Shown piece by piece: positions 27,468 to 36,587 of a DNA stretch of 64,000 bases. Both the position numbers and the translations under genes were made by a program. The stretch's first letter is position 1. Every line of letters begins with the position of its first letter. The notes under the pieces were generated by a model that was not told the origin of the DNA, ran no database searches, and saw only the letters and a program-made list of their open reading frames with translations. This DNA is from Halovenus salina (lineage in GTDB: Archaea; Halobacteriota; Halobacteria; Halobacteriales; Haloarculaceae), in the NCBI RefSeq assembly GCF_026410925.1, contig NZ_CP112972.1, forward strand, positions 124,001 through 188,000, written 5' to 3'.

Positions 27468-29576
27468 ATGAGCCAGGAAGACATTCCCACAGACCAGCCG
27501 GCAGTGGTCACTGTGGGGTTGCCATACGCCAACGGCGACCTCCACGTCGGCCACTTGCTGGGCTATATCACGGGAGACACCTACGCCCGTGGACTCCGAC
27601 GTCTCGGCCAGCAGACAGCGTTCGTCTGTGGCTCGGACATGCACGGTACACCGGTCGCGGTCAACGCAGCCAAACAGGGCCGCGAACCAGAGGAGCTGGC
27701 GATGGAACACCACGAGCAGTACGAGCGGCGGTTCCCGGCGTTCAACGTCGAGTTCGACAACTACGGCCACACCCACGACGAGACCAACACCGAGCTCACC
27801 CAGGAGTTCGTCGAGACGTGGATAGACGAAGAACACGTCGTCGAGAAGGAAATCGAGGTCGCCTTCGACACCGAAACCGAGGACCCGCTGCCGGACAGGT
27901 ACGTCGAGGGGACCTGTCCGTACTGCGGCGAGAAAGCCCGCGGCGACGAGTGTGACGAGGGTTGTCAGCGTCACCTGGAGCCGGGCGAAATCGAGGACCC
28001 GGTGAGTGTGACGACGGGCAATCCTGCCGAGTACCGCGAGCAGCCCCACAAGTTCCTGCGGCTCGCAGATTTCCAGGAGTACCTCCAGGAGTTCATCGAC
28101 CGGCTGGAGGGGACCGAGAAGGCCCGAAATCAGCCACGGGAGTGGATCGAGGGCGAGCTTCAGGACCTTTGTATCACCCGCGATATGGACTGGGGCGTCG
28201 ACTACCCCGGCGACGACCGTGAGGACCTCGTTCTCTACGTCTGGGTCGACGCACCAATCGAGTACGTCTCCTCGACCAAACAGTACTCCGAGCGCGTTGG
28301 GACCGACGTGTTCGACTGGGAGGCTGCCTGGAAGCTCGACGGGGAGACCCGACCGGAGACCGAGTGGGACGAGGACTGGAGCGAGAACAGCGGCGAGATT
28401 ATCCACGTCATCGGAACCGACATCATCCAGCACCACTGTGTCTACTGGCCTGCGATGCTCCGGGGCGCAGGGTTCAACGAACCTCGGGCAGTCATCGCGA
28501 CAGGATTCGTCGGCATTGACGGCAAGTCGTTGTCGACCTCTCGGAACCGCGCCGTCTGGGCCACCGAGTATCTCGACGCCGGCTTCGACCCGGACCTGCT
28601 CCGGTACTACCTCACCACGGGGTCAGGTGTCGAGTCGGACATCGACTTTTCGTGGGACCGCTTCGCCGAGCGCGTCAACGGCGAACTCGTCGGCAACCTC
28701 GGCAATTTCTGTTACCGCGCGCTGCTCTTTGCAGAGCGCAACTACGACGGAACCCCCGACGCAGAGCCAAGCGACGAGGTCCGCGAGCGCATCGAGGAGG
28801 CGGTAGAGGCCTTCGAGGAGGCCGTTCGGGAGTACGACGTTCGGACAGTTGGCGAGGTGGCAATCGACCTCGCGGACTTCGGCAACGAGTACATTCAGCG
28901 CAACGAGCCCTGGAATCTCATCGGTGACGACCCCGAGGCGGCCGCGGTCGTCATCAGAGACTGCGTCCAGCTCGCGAAGGCCTGTGCCGTCCTCATGCAG
29001 CCCGTGATGCCCGGCAAGGCAGCAGACCTCTGGACACAGCTTGGCGAGGACGGCGACGTCGTAGACGCCGACCTGTCGGCCACGCTGGAGCCGCCGGCGG
29101 CCGAGTTCGACGAGCCGACCGAGCTATTCACCCAGGTCGAAGACGAGACAATCGAAGCGCTCAACGAACAGCTACGCGACCGCGTCGAAACACCGGAGGA
29201 AACGGACGAAGACGACGATGATTCCACAGCCATGACAGACATCGACCCAATCGAGGACGACCGCATCGGATTCGAACAGTTCCAGGACATCGACATGCGA
29301 GTCGGCGAAATCATGACGGCCGACCCAATCGAGGACTCCGACGACCTCGTCAGACTAGAGGTCGACATCGGCGTCGAGACGCGCCAGGTCGTCGCCGGCA
29401 TCAAGCAGCTCCACGACGCAGACGACCTACCCGGAACGCGGGTCGTCCTGCTTGCGAACATGGAGAAAGCAGAACTGTTCGGCGTCGAGTCGAACGGGAT
29501 GGTGCTTGCGGCGGGCGAGGAGGCCGACCTGCTGACAACCCACGAGGACGCACCACTCGGCACTCGCGTACGCTAA
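27468..29576 (+). CDS. metG: Methionyl-tRNA synthetase with fused C-terminal tRNA-binding domain
   Basis: A 702-residue class I synthetase. The HIGH-type motif is HVGH at residues 26-29. The Zn-knuckle region has CPYCGEKARGDECDEGC near residue 150. The KMSKS equivalent is KSLSTS starting at Lys353, a variant I recall as normal in haloarchaea. An acidic linker leads to a C-terminal OB-fold tRNA-binding domain (about 595-702), with MRVGEI and LEVDIG near its start and an EKAELFGVESNGM block. A long upstream extension of the open frame overlaps the divergent gene and was rejected. Confidence 0.96.
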   Translation: MSQEDIPTDQPAVVTVGLPYANGDLHVGHLLGYITGDTYARGLRRLGQQTAFVCGSDMHGTPVAVNAAKQGREPEELAMEHHEQYERRFPAFNVEFDNYGHTHDETNTELTQEFVETWIDEEHVVEKEIEVAFDTETEDPLPDRYVEGTCPYCGEKARGDECDEGCQRHLEPGEIEDPVSVTTGNPAEYREQPHKFLRLADFQEYLQEFIDRLEGTEKARNQPREWIEGELQDLCITRDMDWGVDYPGDDREDLVLYVWVDAPIEYVSSTKQYSERVGTDVFDWEAAWKLDGETRPETEWDEDWSENSGEIIHVIGTDIIQHHCVYWPAMLRGAGFNEPRAVIATGFVGIDGKSLSTSRNRAVWATEYLDAGFDPDLLRYYLTTGSGVESDIDFSWDRFAERVNGELVGNLGNFCYRALLFAERNYDGTPDAEPSDEVRERIEEAVEAFEEAVREYDVRTVGEVAIDLADFGNEYIQRNEPWNLIGDDPEAAAVVIRDCVQLAKACAVLMQPVMPGKAADLWTQLGEDGDVVDADLSATLEPPAAEFDEPTELFTQVEDETIEALNEQLRDRVETPEETDEDDDDSTAMTDIDPIEDDRIGFEQFQDIDMRVGEIMTADPIEDSDDLVRLEVDIGVETRQVVAGIKQLHDADDLPGTRVVLLANMEKAELFGVESNGMVLAAGEEADLLTTHEDAPLGTRVR

Positions 29577-29616
29577 GGCCGGATATCTTTTCCCACTCGA
29601 CATACTACTCCAGGAT

Positions 29617-30684
29617 ATGGCTGCACAAGACGAGACCGAGGAGGACGAGTGGCGGTTCTCGATAGAGGACCTGCCTGATTCGGATGGGGTCGACGAGACA
29701 CCGACCGAACAGGCGACAGCCGGCGACTCCGAAAACAGCAACGTCGCGGGGACGCTGGAGCGACGCCAGCCACTCGAACCGGGTGATATCGACCTCGAAA
29801 ACGCGCTTTTCGTCGTACTCGGTGCGAGTATCGTCGTCGGTCTCCTCGTCGGCGCGGTACTTGGCTTCTGGAAGCGTTGCCGACGAATCACACCGCTTTT
29901 CGACCCTGCACACTGGTATTCAGATATGTCCGACAGTACAACAGAGCAGTCGGTGGCAGAGTCAGATGTCTGTATCGTCGGCGCAGGCCCTGCTGGATTG
30001 ACCGCCGGAGTCTTCACCGCACGGGCAGACCTCGACACTGTCGTTCTCAGTGCTGGCGAATCGATACTCCGTCGCAACGCACATCTGGAGAACTTCCCTG
30101 GGTTCCCGGCTGGCGTCAACGCGCGACAGCTGCTCGAGATGATGGAAGACCAGGCAGACCGAAATGGCTGCGAGCGACGAGACGCACGCGTGGACAGCGT
30201 CTCCAGAGATGGAGAGTCGCTTACAGTCCGAACCACAGCGGATACCACAATCGAGACAGAGTCTCTCATCTGTACGTCGTGGGCAGACACCGGATACCTC
30301 GACGGAATAGATGCCTTGGAAATGCACGACAGAGGGAACAAGACGTATATCGAGACCGAAGACAACGGGTCGACGCCAGTAGACGGCCTGTACGCGGCAG
30401 GCCGTATCACCGGAAGCCCACACCAGGCCGTCGTCGCCGCAGGCGACGGTGCACGCGTCGGGCTAACTGTCATCCAAGACTCGGACGTGCCCTTTTATCA
30501 CGACTGGGTCGCTCCGGAGGGCTACTTTACTGACCGTGGCCGAGAGATTCCGCCTGGGTGTGAGGAAATCGATGATAAAGAGCGCCGGCAACGGGAGCAC
30601 AAAGCACAGGAGGTCATGCAGTCGTACTTCAGTGATTCTCACCCCGAAGAACCGACACAGCACCCGAGCGTGGTCGATAACTAA
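29617..30684 (+). CDS. Fused ORF: single-pass acidic protein plus thioredoxin-reductase-like flavoprotein
   Basis: One frame of 355 codons contains two unlike parts. Residues 1-86 are an acidic segment ending in one membrane helix (LFVVLGASIVVGLLVGAVLGF). From Met104 (ATG 29926) begins a separate-looking NAD(P)/FAD oxidoreductase with SDVCIVGAGPAGLTAGVFTARA, then ENFPGFPAGV and the late GLYAAGRITG FAD motif. No CxxC active site is seen. The joint (codons 87-103, KRCRRITPLF and on) has low GC at third positions and looks like intergenic DNA, so loss of a stop codon at the TGG of residue 86 is likely. Translation could still start at 29926. Confidence 0.75.
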   Translation: MAAQDETEEDEWRFSIEDLPDSDGVDETPTEQATAGDSENSNVAGTLERRQPLEPGDIDLENALFVVLGASIVVGLLVGAVLGFWKRCRRITPLFDPAHWYSDMSDSTTEQSVAESDVCIVGAGPAGLTAGVFTARADLDTVVLSAGESILRRNAHLENFPGFPAGVNARQLLEMMEDQADRNGCERRDARVDSVSRDGESLTVRTTADTTIETESLICTSWADTGYLDGIDALEMHDRGNKTYIETEDNGSTPVDGLYAAGRITGSPHQAVVAAGDGARVGLTVIQDSDVPFYHDWVAPEGYFTDRGREIPPGCEEIDDKERRQREHKAQEVMQSYFSDSHPEEPTQHPSVVDN

Positions 30685-30754
30685 CCGCTCAGACGACGAG
30701 CGACCAGTCCCTGCGGTCTACCTTGGACTGTGTCTTGCACAGGACCCTGCTCCG

Positions 30755-30775
30755 GACTCGCAATAACCACTATGA
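30755..30775 (+). repeat. Copy of the 14.6-kb short repeat
   Basis: This 21-base sequence matches 14626-14646 at 19 positions. It lies in the 119-base gap between two convergent genes, an uncommon place for a conserved promoter, so a mobile or structural repeat is more likely than a regulatory site. Confidence 0.4.
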
Positions 30776-30803
30776 AACAGGGCCTGAAAACTATCGCAGT
30801 AAC

Positions 30804-31718
30804 TCAGAGAATCCGCTTGCCGAGCGCGCTTGCGGCGAGTTCGCAGGCGAGTTCGGCGGTACGGTTCTCGCGGTCCAGAATCGGGTTTACCTCGACGACG
30901 TCCATCCCACAGAGCGAGTCCCCGGCTTTGTCCTGGACCATCTCCAGTGCGGCGTGTGACTCTCGGTAGGTGACACCGCCGCGGACAGGTGTGCCGACGC
31001 CCGGAGCTTCGTCGGGATCTAGGAAGTCCATATCGAGGCTGACATACAGCTGGTCGGTGTCGGCCGTCACCGCATCGATTGCCTCCTCTGTCACGGCAGT
31101 GATGCCGCGTTGGTCGATTTCTGAAATGGGATAGGCGTGGATATTGCTGTCACGAATGTACGAACGCTCTCCTTCGTCGAGACTCCGGAGGCCGACCATC
31201 GCCACGTTCTCCTCGTCGATTTCGGGGCAGTGAGCCCAGGATTTGTCCGCGAACACGCCACGTCCCAGAAGCGCCGCCAGTGGCATCCCGTGGATGTTCC
31301 CACTCGGCGTCGTCTGTGGCGTGTTCAGGTCGCCGTGCGCATCGAACCAGATGACACCTGTCGACTCACCGTCTGTGACGCCGTTGACGCCGCCGATGGC
31401 GATAGAGTGGTCGCCGCCGAGAACGAGCGGGAATCGGCCGTCATCTCGGACAGCAGACACGCGCTGTGCGACCCGCTCACAGACGGTCCGAGTCTCCTCG
31501 GCGTATTTCGCTTTGCCGCCCAGCTGTGTGCCGCCTTCGGGGTCCCCTTCTTCGGGATGTGGAACCGAGAGGTCACCGCCGTCGACAATGGACCGCTCAA
31601 TTGCGTCGAACTCAGCGTTTAACCCACCGTACCGAATCGCCGACGGACCCATATCGACGCCACGTCGGTCGGCTCCAAGATCCATCGGGACACCAAGTGT
31701 TTCGACAGTCCGTTTCAT
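30804..31718 (-). CDS. rocF: Arginase
   Basis: A 304-residue ureohydrolase, hydrolysing arginine to ornithine and urea. The Mn ligands are seen in GGDHSIAIG, WFDAHGDLN and SLDMDFLDP. The following APGVGTPVRGGVTYRE favours arginase over agmatinase. The start ATG at 31718 matches the family start (KRTVETLGVPMDLGADRRGVDMGP). An upstream extension lacks similarity. It is divergent from the HTH gene at 31842. Confidence 0.92.
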   Translation of the reverse strand: MKRTVETLGVPMDLGADRRGVDMGPSAIRYGGLNAEFDAIERSIVDGGDLSVPHPEEGDPEGGTQLGGKAKYAEETRTVCERVAQRVSAVRDDGRFPLVLGGDHSIAIGGVNGVTDGESTGVIWFDAHGDLNTPQTTPSGNIHGMPLAALLGRGVFADKSWAHCPEIDEENVAMVGLRSLDEGERSYIRDSNIHAYPISEIDQRGITAVTEEAIDAVTADTDQLYVSLDMDFLDPDEAPGVGTPVRGGVTYRESHAALEMVQDKAGDSLCGMDVVEVNPILDRENRTAELACELAASALGKRIL

Positions 31719-31810
31719 ACCGTAAGGGTTGCGTGGCCGAGAGAAAAGTATGCAGGATTCACGACCACCAGGCGACACCGGACAGACGCGATTTTTAAAC
31801 AGACCGCCGA

Positions 31811-31819
31811 CTTTAATAC
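31811..31819 (+). promoter_or_regulatory. TATA box of the winged-HTH gene
   Basis: CTTTAATAC lies about 27 bases before the ATG at 31842, the spacing of a leaderless start. The 123-base gap also contains the promoter of the divergent arginase gene. Confidence 0.5.
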
Positions 31820-31841
31820 CCGTAACGCCGAATCTCGAAAC

Positions 31842-32375
31842 ATGTCATCTATTGAGTTGACCCCGAGCCAGCAGACAATCTTACAGGAGCTCGTCAACCT
31901 CTACAAAGAGTTCGAGCAGGCCATTAAAGGCGAGGAGATCGCTGAACAAGTCGACCGGAATCCCGGGACAGTACGCAACCAGATGCAGAGTCTCAAGGCG
32001 CTCCAGCTCGTCGAGGGCGTACCGGGCCCGAAAGGGGGGTACAAGCCGACAGCAAGGGCCTACGACGCCCTCGAAATCCAGGACCTCGACCAGGCCGCCG
32101 ATGTTCCGCTCTCACACAACGGCGAGAACGTCGAGACGGCGAACGTCGAGCAGATCGACCTCACGAGCGTCCACCACCCCGAAAAGTGCCGGGCGAACAT
32201 CACACTCCAGGGGTCGCTCTCGCAGTTTTCTGAGGGAGATACGGTAACTGTCGGGCCGACGCCGCTGTCGCGGCTCAGAATCGTCGGCAAGATTGACGGC
32301 AAAGACGAGACCGACAACGCACTCGTGTTGACAATCGACGATATGCGGGCTCCGGTCGGGGTCGAACAGAAATAG
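31842..32375 (+). CDS. Winged-HTH (Rrf2-like) regulator
   Basis: A 177-residue protein. Residues 5-75 form a winged helix (TPSQQTILQELVNLY, KGEEIAEQVDRNPGTVRNQMQSLKALQLV, GPKGGYKPT wing) of the Rrf2/MarR-like type common in haloarchaea. Residues about 95-170 are a beta-rich domain with HHPEKCRANITLQGSL and VGPTPLSRLRIVGKI. There is only one Cys, so an Fe-S cluster as in IscR or NsrR is unlikely. The target genes are unknown; the divergent arginase is the closest candidate. Confidence 0.82.
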   Translation: MSSIELTPSQQTILQELVNLYKEFEQAIKGEEIAEQVDRNPGTVRNQMQSLKALQLVEGVPGPKGGYKPTARAYDALEIQDLDQAADVPLSHNGENVETANVEQIDLTSVHHPEKCRANITLQGSLSQFSEGDTVTVGPTPLSRLRIVGKIDGKDETDNALVLTIDDMRAPVGVEQK

Positions 32376-32488
32376 TGCTCGTACTGGTGGCTGTAATCAC
32401 GTGAAGCTCATGATCGGGGAGAGACAGTCTGACTGTCTGTACCGACTCTCTTGACGATTGGACAGGACAATAGCTACAGCACACAGTA

Positions 32489-33385
32489 TCAGACGACCCA
32501 CAGCTGGACACTCCAGAAGTCCGCCCAAGCGGATGCGAGCGCGCTCTCGGGGTCTCCCGTCGCGTCGACGGTCGCGGTTTCGTCTGCTATTTCCTCGAAG
32601 TTCCCGATCACCGACTGCTCACCGACGATGAATAACCGGTCGGCCTCTCGCTCGTCGAGCGCGGCGCGACACCGGTCGAGGTGGTTGTCTATCTGTTCGT
32701 CGCGGAGTCGCTCGAATCTCGACTGCGAGAAGCCGCCCTTCGAGTGCTGGCTTTTGAGCGCACTGTCGAATCCGTGGAACGCAATGCGCTGGTCCGCCTC
32801 GTAGGTACCCATCGCGAAGAGGTCAGAGCGCACGAGCGCGAGCGTGTAGCTCCCTTGAGGACAGAACCAACTGCGTTCGAGCCTGAACGACCGGCCCCAC
32901 TCGGCGAACGGCGCCGGCGAGAGAGGCGGACGGAGACAGGCAGCTATCAGACCGGCGTCGTCTACAACGACCAGACAGGGCGCGGCTCGTGAGACCAGTG
33001 CCCCACGGTTCCCGAGCGCCTGGCGCACCGCTCCGGGCAGGTCGTGGCCGTCGTCGACAAACGCCGTGAGCGCTCCCTCCTCTCCTGTCTCGACGGTTGC
33101 GAGTCTGTCGAGGACATCATCGAGCCGGCCGCCCGAGAGCGTCGCCTCTCGGCGCGGGGAGAGCGTCGTTTCGTCGTCCCGGAGACGCTCGATCTGGTCT
33201 TCGAGCTGGGTTACCTTGTCTTCCAGTGTGTTCACCCGTCGCTCAGCCTCCTGTCTGTCCGTCGCCGCTTCGCTGCGTCGCCGTTTTTCTGCCGACAGCT
33301 GGTCTTCGAGCCGGTCGCGATTCTCTTCGAGCTCGGCGATGCGCTCTTTGAGTTCAGTCCGGCCCAGCAGGTCGTCAAGCATCAT
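32489..33385 (-). CDS. Vms1/VLRF1-like release-factor-fold protein
   Basis: A 298-residue protein. Residues about 8-75 form a Lys/Glu/Arg-rich coiled coil. The remainder has the eRF1-domain-2-like fold of the Vms1/ANKZF1 family, which cleaves peptidyl-tRNA on stalled ribosomes. The catalytic-loop region reads HSKGGFSQSRFERLRDEQI (GGFSQ at 217-221). The canonical GGQ Gln is displaced two residues. ATG 33385 fits a minus-strand TATA box (33408-33415) about 25 bases upstream. The upstream TTG of the open frame was rejected. The role in ribosome rescue is inferred. Confidence 0.8.
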   Translation of the reverse strand: MMLDDLLGRTELKERIAELEENRDRLEDQLSAEKRRRSEAATDRQEAERRVNTLEDKVTQLEDQIERLRDDETTLSPRREATLSGGRLDDVLDRLATVETGEEGALTAFVDDGHDLPGAVRQALGNRGALVSRAAPCLVVVDDAGLIAACLRPPLSPAPFAEWGRSFRLERSWFCPQGSYTLALVRSDLFAMGTYEADQRIAFHGFDSALKSQHSKGGFSQSRFERLRDEQIDNHLDRCRAALDEREADRLFIVGEQSVIGNFEEIADETATVDATGDPESALASAWADFWSVQLWVV

Positions 33386-33431
33386 CAGAGAACGCAAGGC
33401 CCGAGTGTATAAAATCCCCTGCTACACCGGG

Positions 33432-33794
33432 CTACTGGTAGTTGGACTCCGCAGTCGGCTGGCCGTTTGCCATGTCGAGCAACCGTGCGGCGGTGTCGGC
33501 TTTCGCCAGAAACACCTCACTCCACTTTGGCGGGTTCCGAACTGCGCGCTCGTCGAGCAGCTTCTCCGGGACCGTGAGGGTGTCTGCCGGCACCTCCTCA
33601 CCGCCGCGGACCGTGAAGTGTGTCGAGCCGAGCTTCATTACGAGCGGATTGTCGAGTCGAGTAATCCCGTCGTTCCCATAGAGCTGTTCGTTGACGGATT
33701 CGTGTTGCTCTCGACACATTTTCACGGTGTCGTTGTTGCTCGGTTCGACGTACAGGCGGCCAAGATAGTAGCCGCGTGAGAACTGCTCGAACAT
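33432..33794 (-). CDS. Conserved haloarchaeal small protein (DUF5802-like)
   Basis: A 120-residue acidic protein starting FEQFSRGYYLGRLYVEP, then VKMCREQHESVNEQLYG and LVMKLGSTHFTVRG. I recall this sequence pattern as a haloarchaeal family named DUF5802, but the name is from memory. No catalytic motif is evident. The start at ATG 33794 is supported by a minus-strand TATA box (TTATATA, 33824-33830) about 30 bases upstream. The longer open frame through it is not conserved-looking. Confidence 0.8.
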   Translation of the reverse strand: MFEQFSRGYYLGRLYVEPSNNDTVKMCREQHESVNEQLYGNDGITRLDNPLVMKLGSTHFTVRGGEEVPADTLTVPEKLLDERAVRNPPKWSEVFLAKADTAARLLDMANGQPTAESNYQ

Positions 33795-34026
33795 GCGATA
33801 CGCACACACATTGCAGAGTCTGGTATATAAGCGATGTGGCGAACTCTTATCACGAAGAAGAATCAATCCAGTCTGTATCACCCGATTGACCAGTCGTTCT
33901 ACCCGATGATATGCGTCTTCAAAGGATTTACTTAGACGCATCTAAAACTGTTGCATGTGACCATATTCGGATGATAGAGAGCGAAGCGGGCGACCGCGAG
34001 AGCACAGTCGCCAGTGAGAGATAAGG

Positions 34027-34743
34027 ATGGCATCATTTCTCGATATCGTCGTCATCGCAGTAGTCGCACAGTTGACCGTCCTGCCGGGGGAGAAGGTGCA
34101 GTTGATTATCGCGGGTCTTTCGACACGGTTTGCGCCCTACATCGTCGTTGCTGCCGCCGGAGCGGCGTTCGCTGGCTGGACGACGCTCGAAATCATCTTC
34201 GGAGAGGCTATCCAGCGGTTGCTCCCGGGGATTGTCCTCGATGGGCTGACCGCGGGGCTCTTTCTCCTGTTTGCAGTGTTGCTTATCAGGTCGATGCCCG
34301 CAGACCCGGTGACAGAGAGTGACGTTTCTGAGACACAGATACGCGACATCGAAGCCGACTTCGAATTGTTCGGACACACTATCGGCGGACAGGTGGGGGT
34401 CTTTCTCACCATCTTCGCGATGATGGCCGCCGGCGAGTTCGGCGACAAGACACAGCTTGTCACAATCAATCTGGCTGCCCAGTTCGGGGCGACTCCCGCC
34501 ATCTGGGTCGGTGAGATGCTCGTCATCATCCCAGTGAGCATGGCAAACGCGTACTTCTTCCATCGGTTCTCGACGAAGTTCGACCTCCGGAAGGCTCACC
34601 TGTTCGGTGCGGCACTGTTTACCTTCTTCGCGCTGGATACGTTCCTGGGAATGGCGACCGGCCCGGAGGCTATCTTCGGATACAACAATCTCTGGGAGGC
34701 GGCCGTCGAACGCGTCTCGGATGTTCTCCTTGCGGTCGTCTGA
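34027..34743 (+). CDS. GDT1/TMEM165 (UPF0016) family cation exporter-like protein
   Basis: A 238-residue membrane protein with about six helices in two halves. The family has two copies of an E-x-G-D-K-[ST] motif forming the cation site. The second is intact (AGEFGDKTQ, residues 136-143). The first is degenerate (VLPGEKVQ, residues 18-25): the acidic residue before Gly is lost and Asp is Glu. Mn2+ or Ca2+ export is known for other members. Here ion choice or activity may be changed. Confidence 0.85.
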   Translation: MASFLDIVVIAVVAQLTVLPGEKVQLIIAGLSTRFAPYIVVAAAGAAFAGWTTLEIIFGEAIQRLLPGIVLDGLTAGLFLLFAVLLIRSMPADPVTESDVSETQIRDIEADFELFGHTIGGQVGVFLTIFAMMAAGEFGDKTQLVTINLAAQFGATPAIWVGEMLVIIPVSMANAYFFHRFSTKFDLRKAHLFGAALFTFFALDTFLGMATGPEAIFGYNNLWEAAVERVSDVLLAVV

Positions 34744-34805
34744 CGTGGTTGTCCGCTAACGAAACAGCCATGCTTTTTTAAGTGCAAGTGGCATACCCTA
34801 CGAAA

Positions 34806-35642
34806 ATGGACTCTGCGGAATTCCTGGACCTGTTGGGTAACGAGAACCGACGCCGGATTCTGCAGCTTCTGGCTCGGAAGCCCTGTTATGTGACCGAAAT
34901 CAGCGAATTCCTCGGCGTGAGTCCGAAGGCGGTCATCGATCATCTCCGGAAGCTCGAAGAGGCGGGACTGGTCAACAGCCGGACCGACGACAGGCGACGC
35001 AAGTACTTCTCGATAAACCGGCATATCCGACTAGAGGTGACGGTCTCTCCCTACGAGTTCGGCACAAAAAGCGCCTATCCGGCAAGTACTCGTCTGGACC
35101 TGACCTCGTGTCACCGGCTGAGTATCGACATCGACGAGGAGAGAGATACCGCGAACAGGACCGGAGAGCGACCGCCACGTGGGACAGCGGAGTCTTCGAG
35201 ACGGAATGGCGACGGGGACGCGGCTAGCGGTGAGAGCCGCCAATCCGCTGGCGGTACCGAGCCGACAGGAGAACTCCGAGAGCCTGCCGAACAAACCGGC
35301 GACCAGAGCGAGAGCAACATACAGGGGTCGAGCACCGATATCATCGCCCTCACCGAGCGCCTTCACGACCTGAAACAGCTCGAACAGGAGCTTTCGCTGG
35401 CCCAGCGCTGGACACAGGGGCAGATAACCGAACTTCGTGACGCTCTGGGGAGCGCAATCGGGAACGGCGACCCCCGCCTGATCTCGGAGCTATTGTTGTC
35501 ACTGGCAGACGGGGGCAAGGGGGCTCACCAGCTCGGACAGGAGCTTGACGCCCCCGTACCGGTCGTCGAGGAGGTGCTCGGCGAACTGGCCACAGAGGGA
35601 GTCGTCGACAGAAGCGGACACGAGTGGGAGCTCGACGCCTGA
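34806..35642 (+). CDS. ArsR-type winged-HTH regulator with long disordered linker
   Basis: A 278-residue protein. Residues about 1-75 are a classical ArsR-like winged helix (FLDLLGNENRRRILQLLA, YVTEISEFLGVSPKAVIDHLRKLEEAGLV). Residues about 115-185 are a Ser/Glu/Gly-rich linker. Residues about 190-225 form a helix, and a second winged-helix-like region follows (KGAHQLGQELDAPVPVVEEVLGELATEGVV). ATG 34806 is preceded by a T-rich TATA box (CTTTTTTAAG, about 34773-34782) at leaderless spacing. The upstream GTG of the open frame was rejected. Confidence 0.88.
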   Translation: MDSAEFLDLLGNENRRRILQLLARKPCYVTEISEFLGVSPKAVIDHLRKLEEAGLVNSRTDDRRRKYFSINRHIRLEVTVSPYEFGTKSAYPASTRLDLTSCHRLSIDIDEERDTANRTGERPPRGTAESSRRNGDGDAASGESRQSAGGTEPTGELREPAEQTGDQSESNIQGSSTDIIALTERLHDLKQLEQELSLAQRWTQGQITELRDALGSAIGNGDPRLISELLLSLADGGKGAHQLGQELDAPVPVVEEVLGELATEGVVDRSGHEWELDA

Positions 35643-35646
35643 CCGC

Positions 35647-36141
35647 TCAGACCTCGCGTGTGAGTCCGTTGCGAAAATCGCGTCCGAAGTAGTGGCCTAC
35701 CACGGCCGCGCCTGCGCCGCCGAGCAGTCCTGCCCCGAGCAGTCCGGTCATCGATCCGAAGGTGATGACGAGCAGATTCCCGAGCAGCGCGGAGCCGCCG
35801 CCGACCGCCCCGCCCGCAAGGAGGAGTTCGAGATACCGGCTCTCGGAGGCGACAGCGCCGTAAGCGAAGCCGGCGACGCCGATGCCGAGGATGTTCCCAA
35901 GCAATCCGAGAAACGGGATGAGGCCAGAGAGGACGGTGAACACAAGCGTAACCACGAGTGCAACGACCAGCCCACGAGTCGAGAGCACGGACCCGAGCGT
36001 CCGGTCATAGAGCGCTCCGACCGCTCCGCGAGAGCCGTCTTCGGCCGGTGGCTCCGTCGGCTCGTCGAGCCCTGTGTCAACATCTACCGACAGGTCGACA
36101 TCCTCGACCTCGTCGGTTCGCTGGCGCTGACGTTCGCTCAT
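35647..36141 (-). CDS. Small membrane protein of unknown function
   Basis: A 164-residue protein. An acidic cytoplasmic N-terminus (about 45 residues) is followed by about four Gly/Ala/Leu-rich helices (for example GLVVALVVTLVFTVLSGLIP and LELLLAGGAVGGGSALLGN) and a short charged tail. Family not recognised. It converges with the ArsR-like regulator (4-base gap) and is divergent from the PDCD5 homologue. Confidence 0.75.
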   Translation of the reverse strand: MSERQRQRTDEVEDVDLSVDVDTGLDEPTEPPAEDGSRGAVGALYDRTLGSVLSTRGLVVALVVTLVFTVLSGLIPFLGLLGNILGIGVAGFAYGAVASESRYLELLLAGGAVGGGSALLGNLLVITFGSMTGLLGAGLLGGAGAAVVGHYFGRDFRNGLTREV

Positions 36142-36238
36142 GTCTGATTGGTAGGGCCCCGTGGCTTTGATTCTTTGCCTCAGGTAACTTGTCTAATGGT
36201 TCGTAATGGTTTTCTGAACCACACACCAATATCGGGAC

Positions 36239-36586
36239 ATGAGCGGCGAACCTAGCGACGAAGAGCTCGAGCGAATCCGTGAACAGAAAAAAAAGCAGCT
36301 CAAAGAGAACGCCGGCGAACCTGACGAGGAGGCACTCGAACAGAAGCGCCAACAGCAGGAGGCCCAGAAGAAGGCAATCCTGCGTAAGAACCTGACCGAT
36401 GGCGCGCGCAAACGACTCAACACGGTGAAGATGTCGAAGCCACAGGTCGGCGAACAGGTCGAACAGCAGGTCGTCGCGCTTGCCCAAAGCGGGCGAATCC
36501 AGGGCAAAATTGACGAGGACAAGATGAAGGCACTCCTCAAAGAACTCACGCCCGACTCGAAGAGTTTCGACATCAAGCGCCGGTAG
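36239..36586 (+). CDS. DNA-binding protein, PDCD5 family
   Basis: A 115-residue basic and acidic helical protein of the archaeal/eukaryotic PDCD5 (TFAR19) family. The helical N-terminus has [14 protein letters not shown]. The core has [35 protein letters not shown] and [17 protein letters not shown]. Archaeal members bind DNA weakly in vitro; the cellular role is unclear. It is followed after 1 base by the PP-loop gene, so an operon is likely. Confidence 0.93.
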   Translation: MSGEPSDEELERIREQKKKQLKENAGEPDEEALEQKRQQQEAQKKAILRKNLTDGARKRLNTVKMSKPQVGEQVEQQVVALAQSGRIQGKIDEDKMKALLKELTPDSKSFDIKRR

Positions 36587-36587
36587 G

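Noticed and set aside
28521..28540. Defective KMSKS motif in methionyl-tRNA synthetase
   Set aside because: The KSLSTS form keeps the key Lys and Ser residues and is, as I recall, usual in haloarchaeal enzymes, so no loss of function is inferred.
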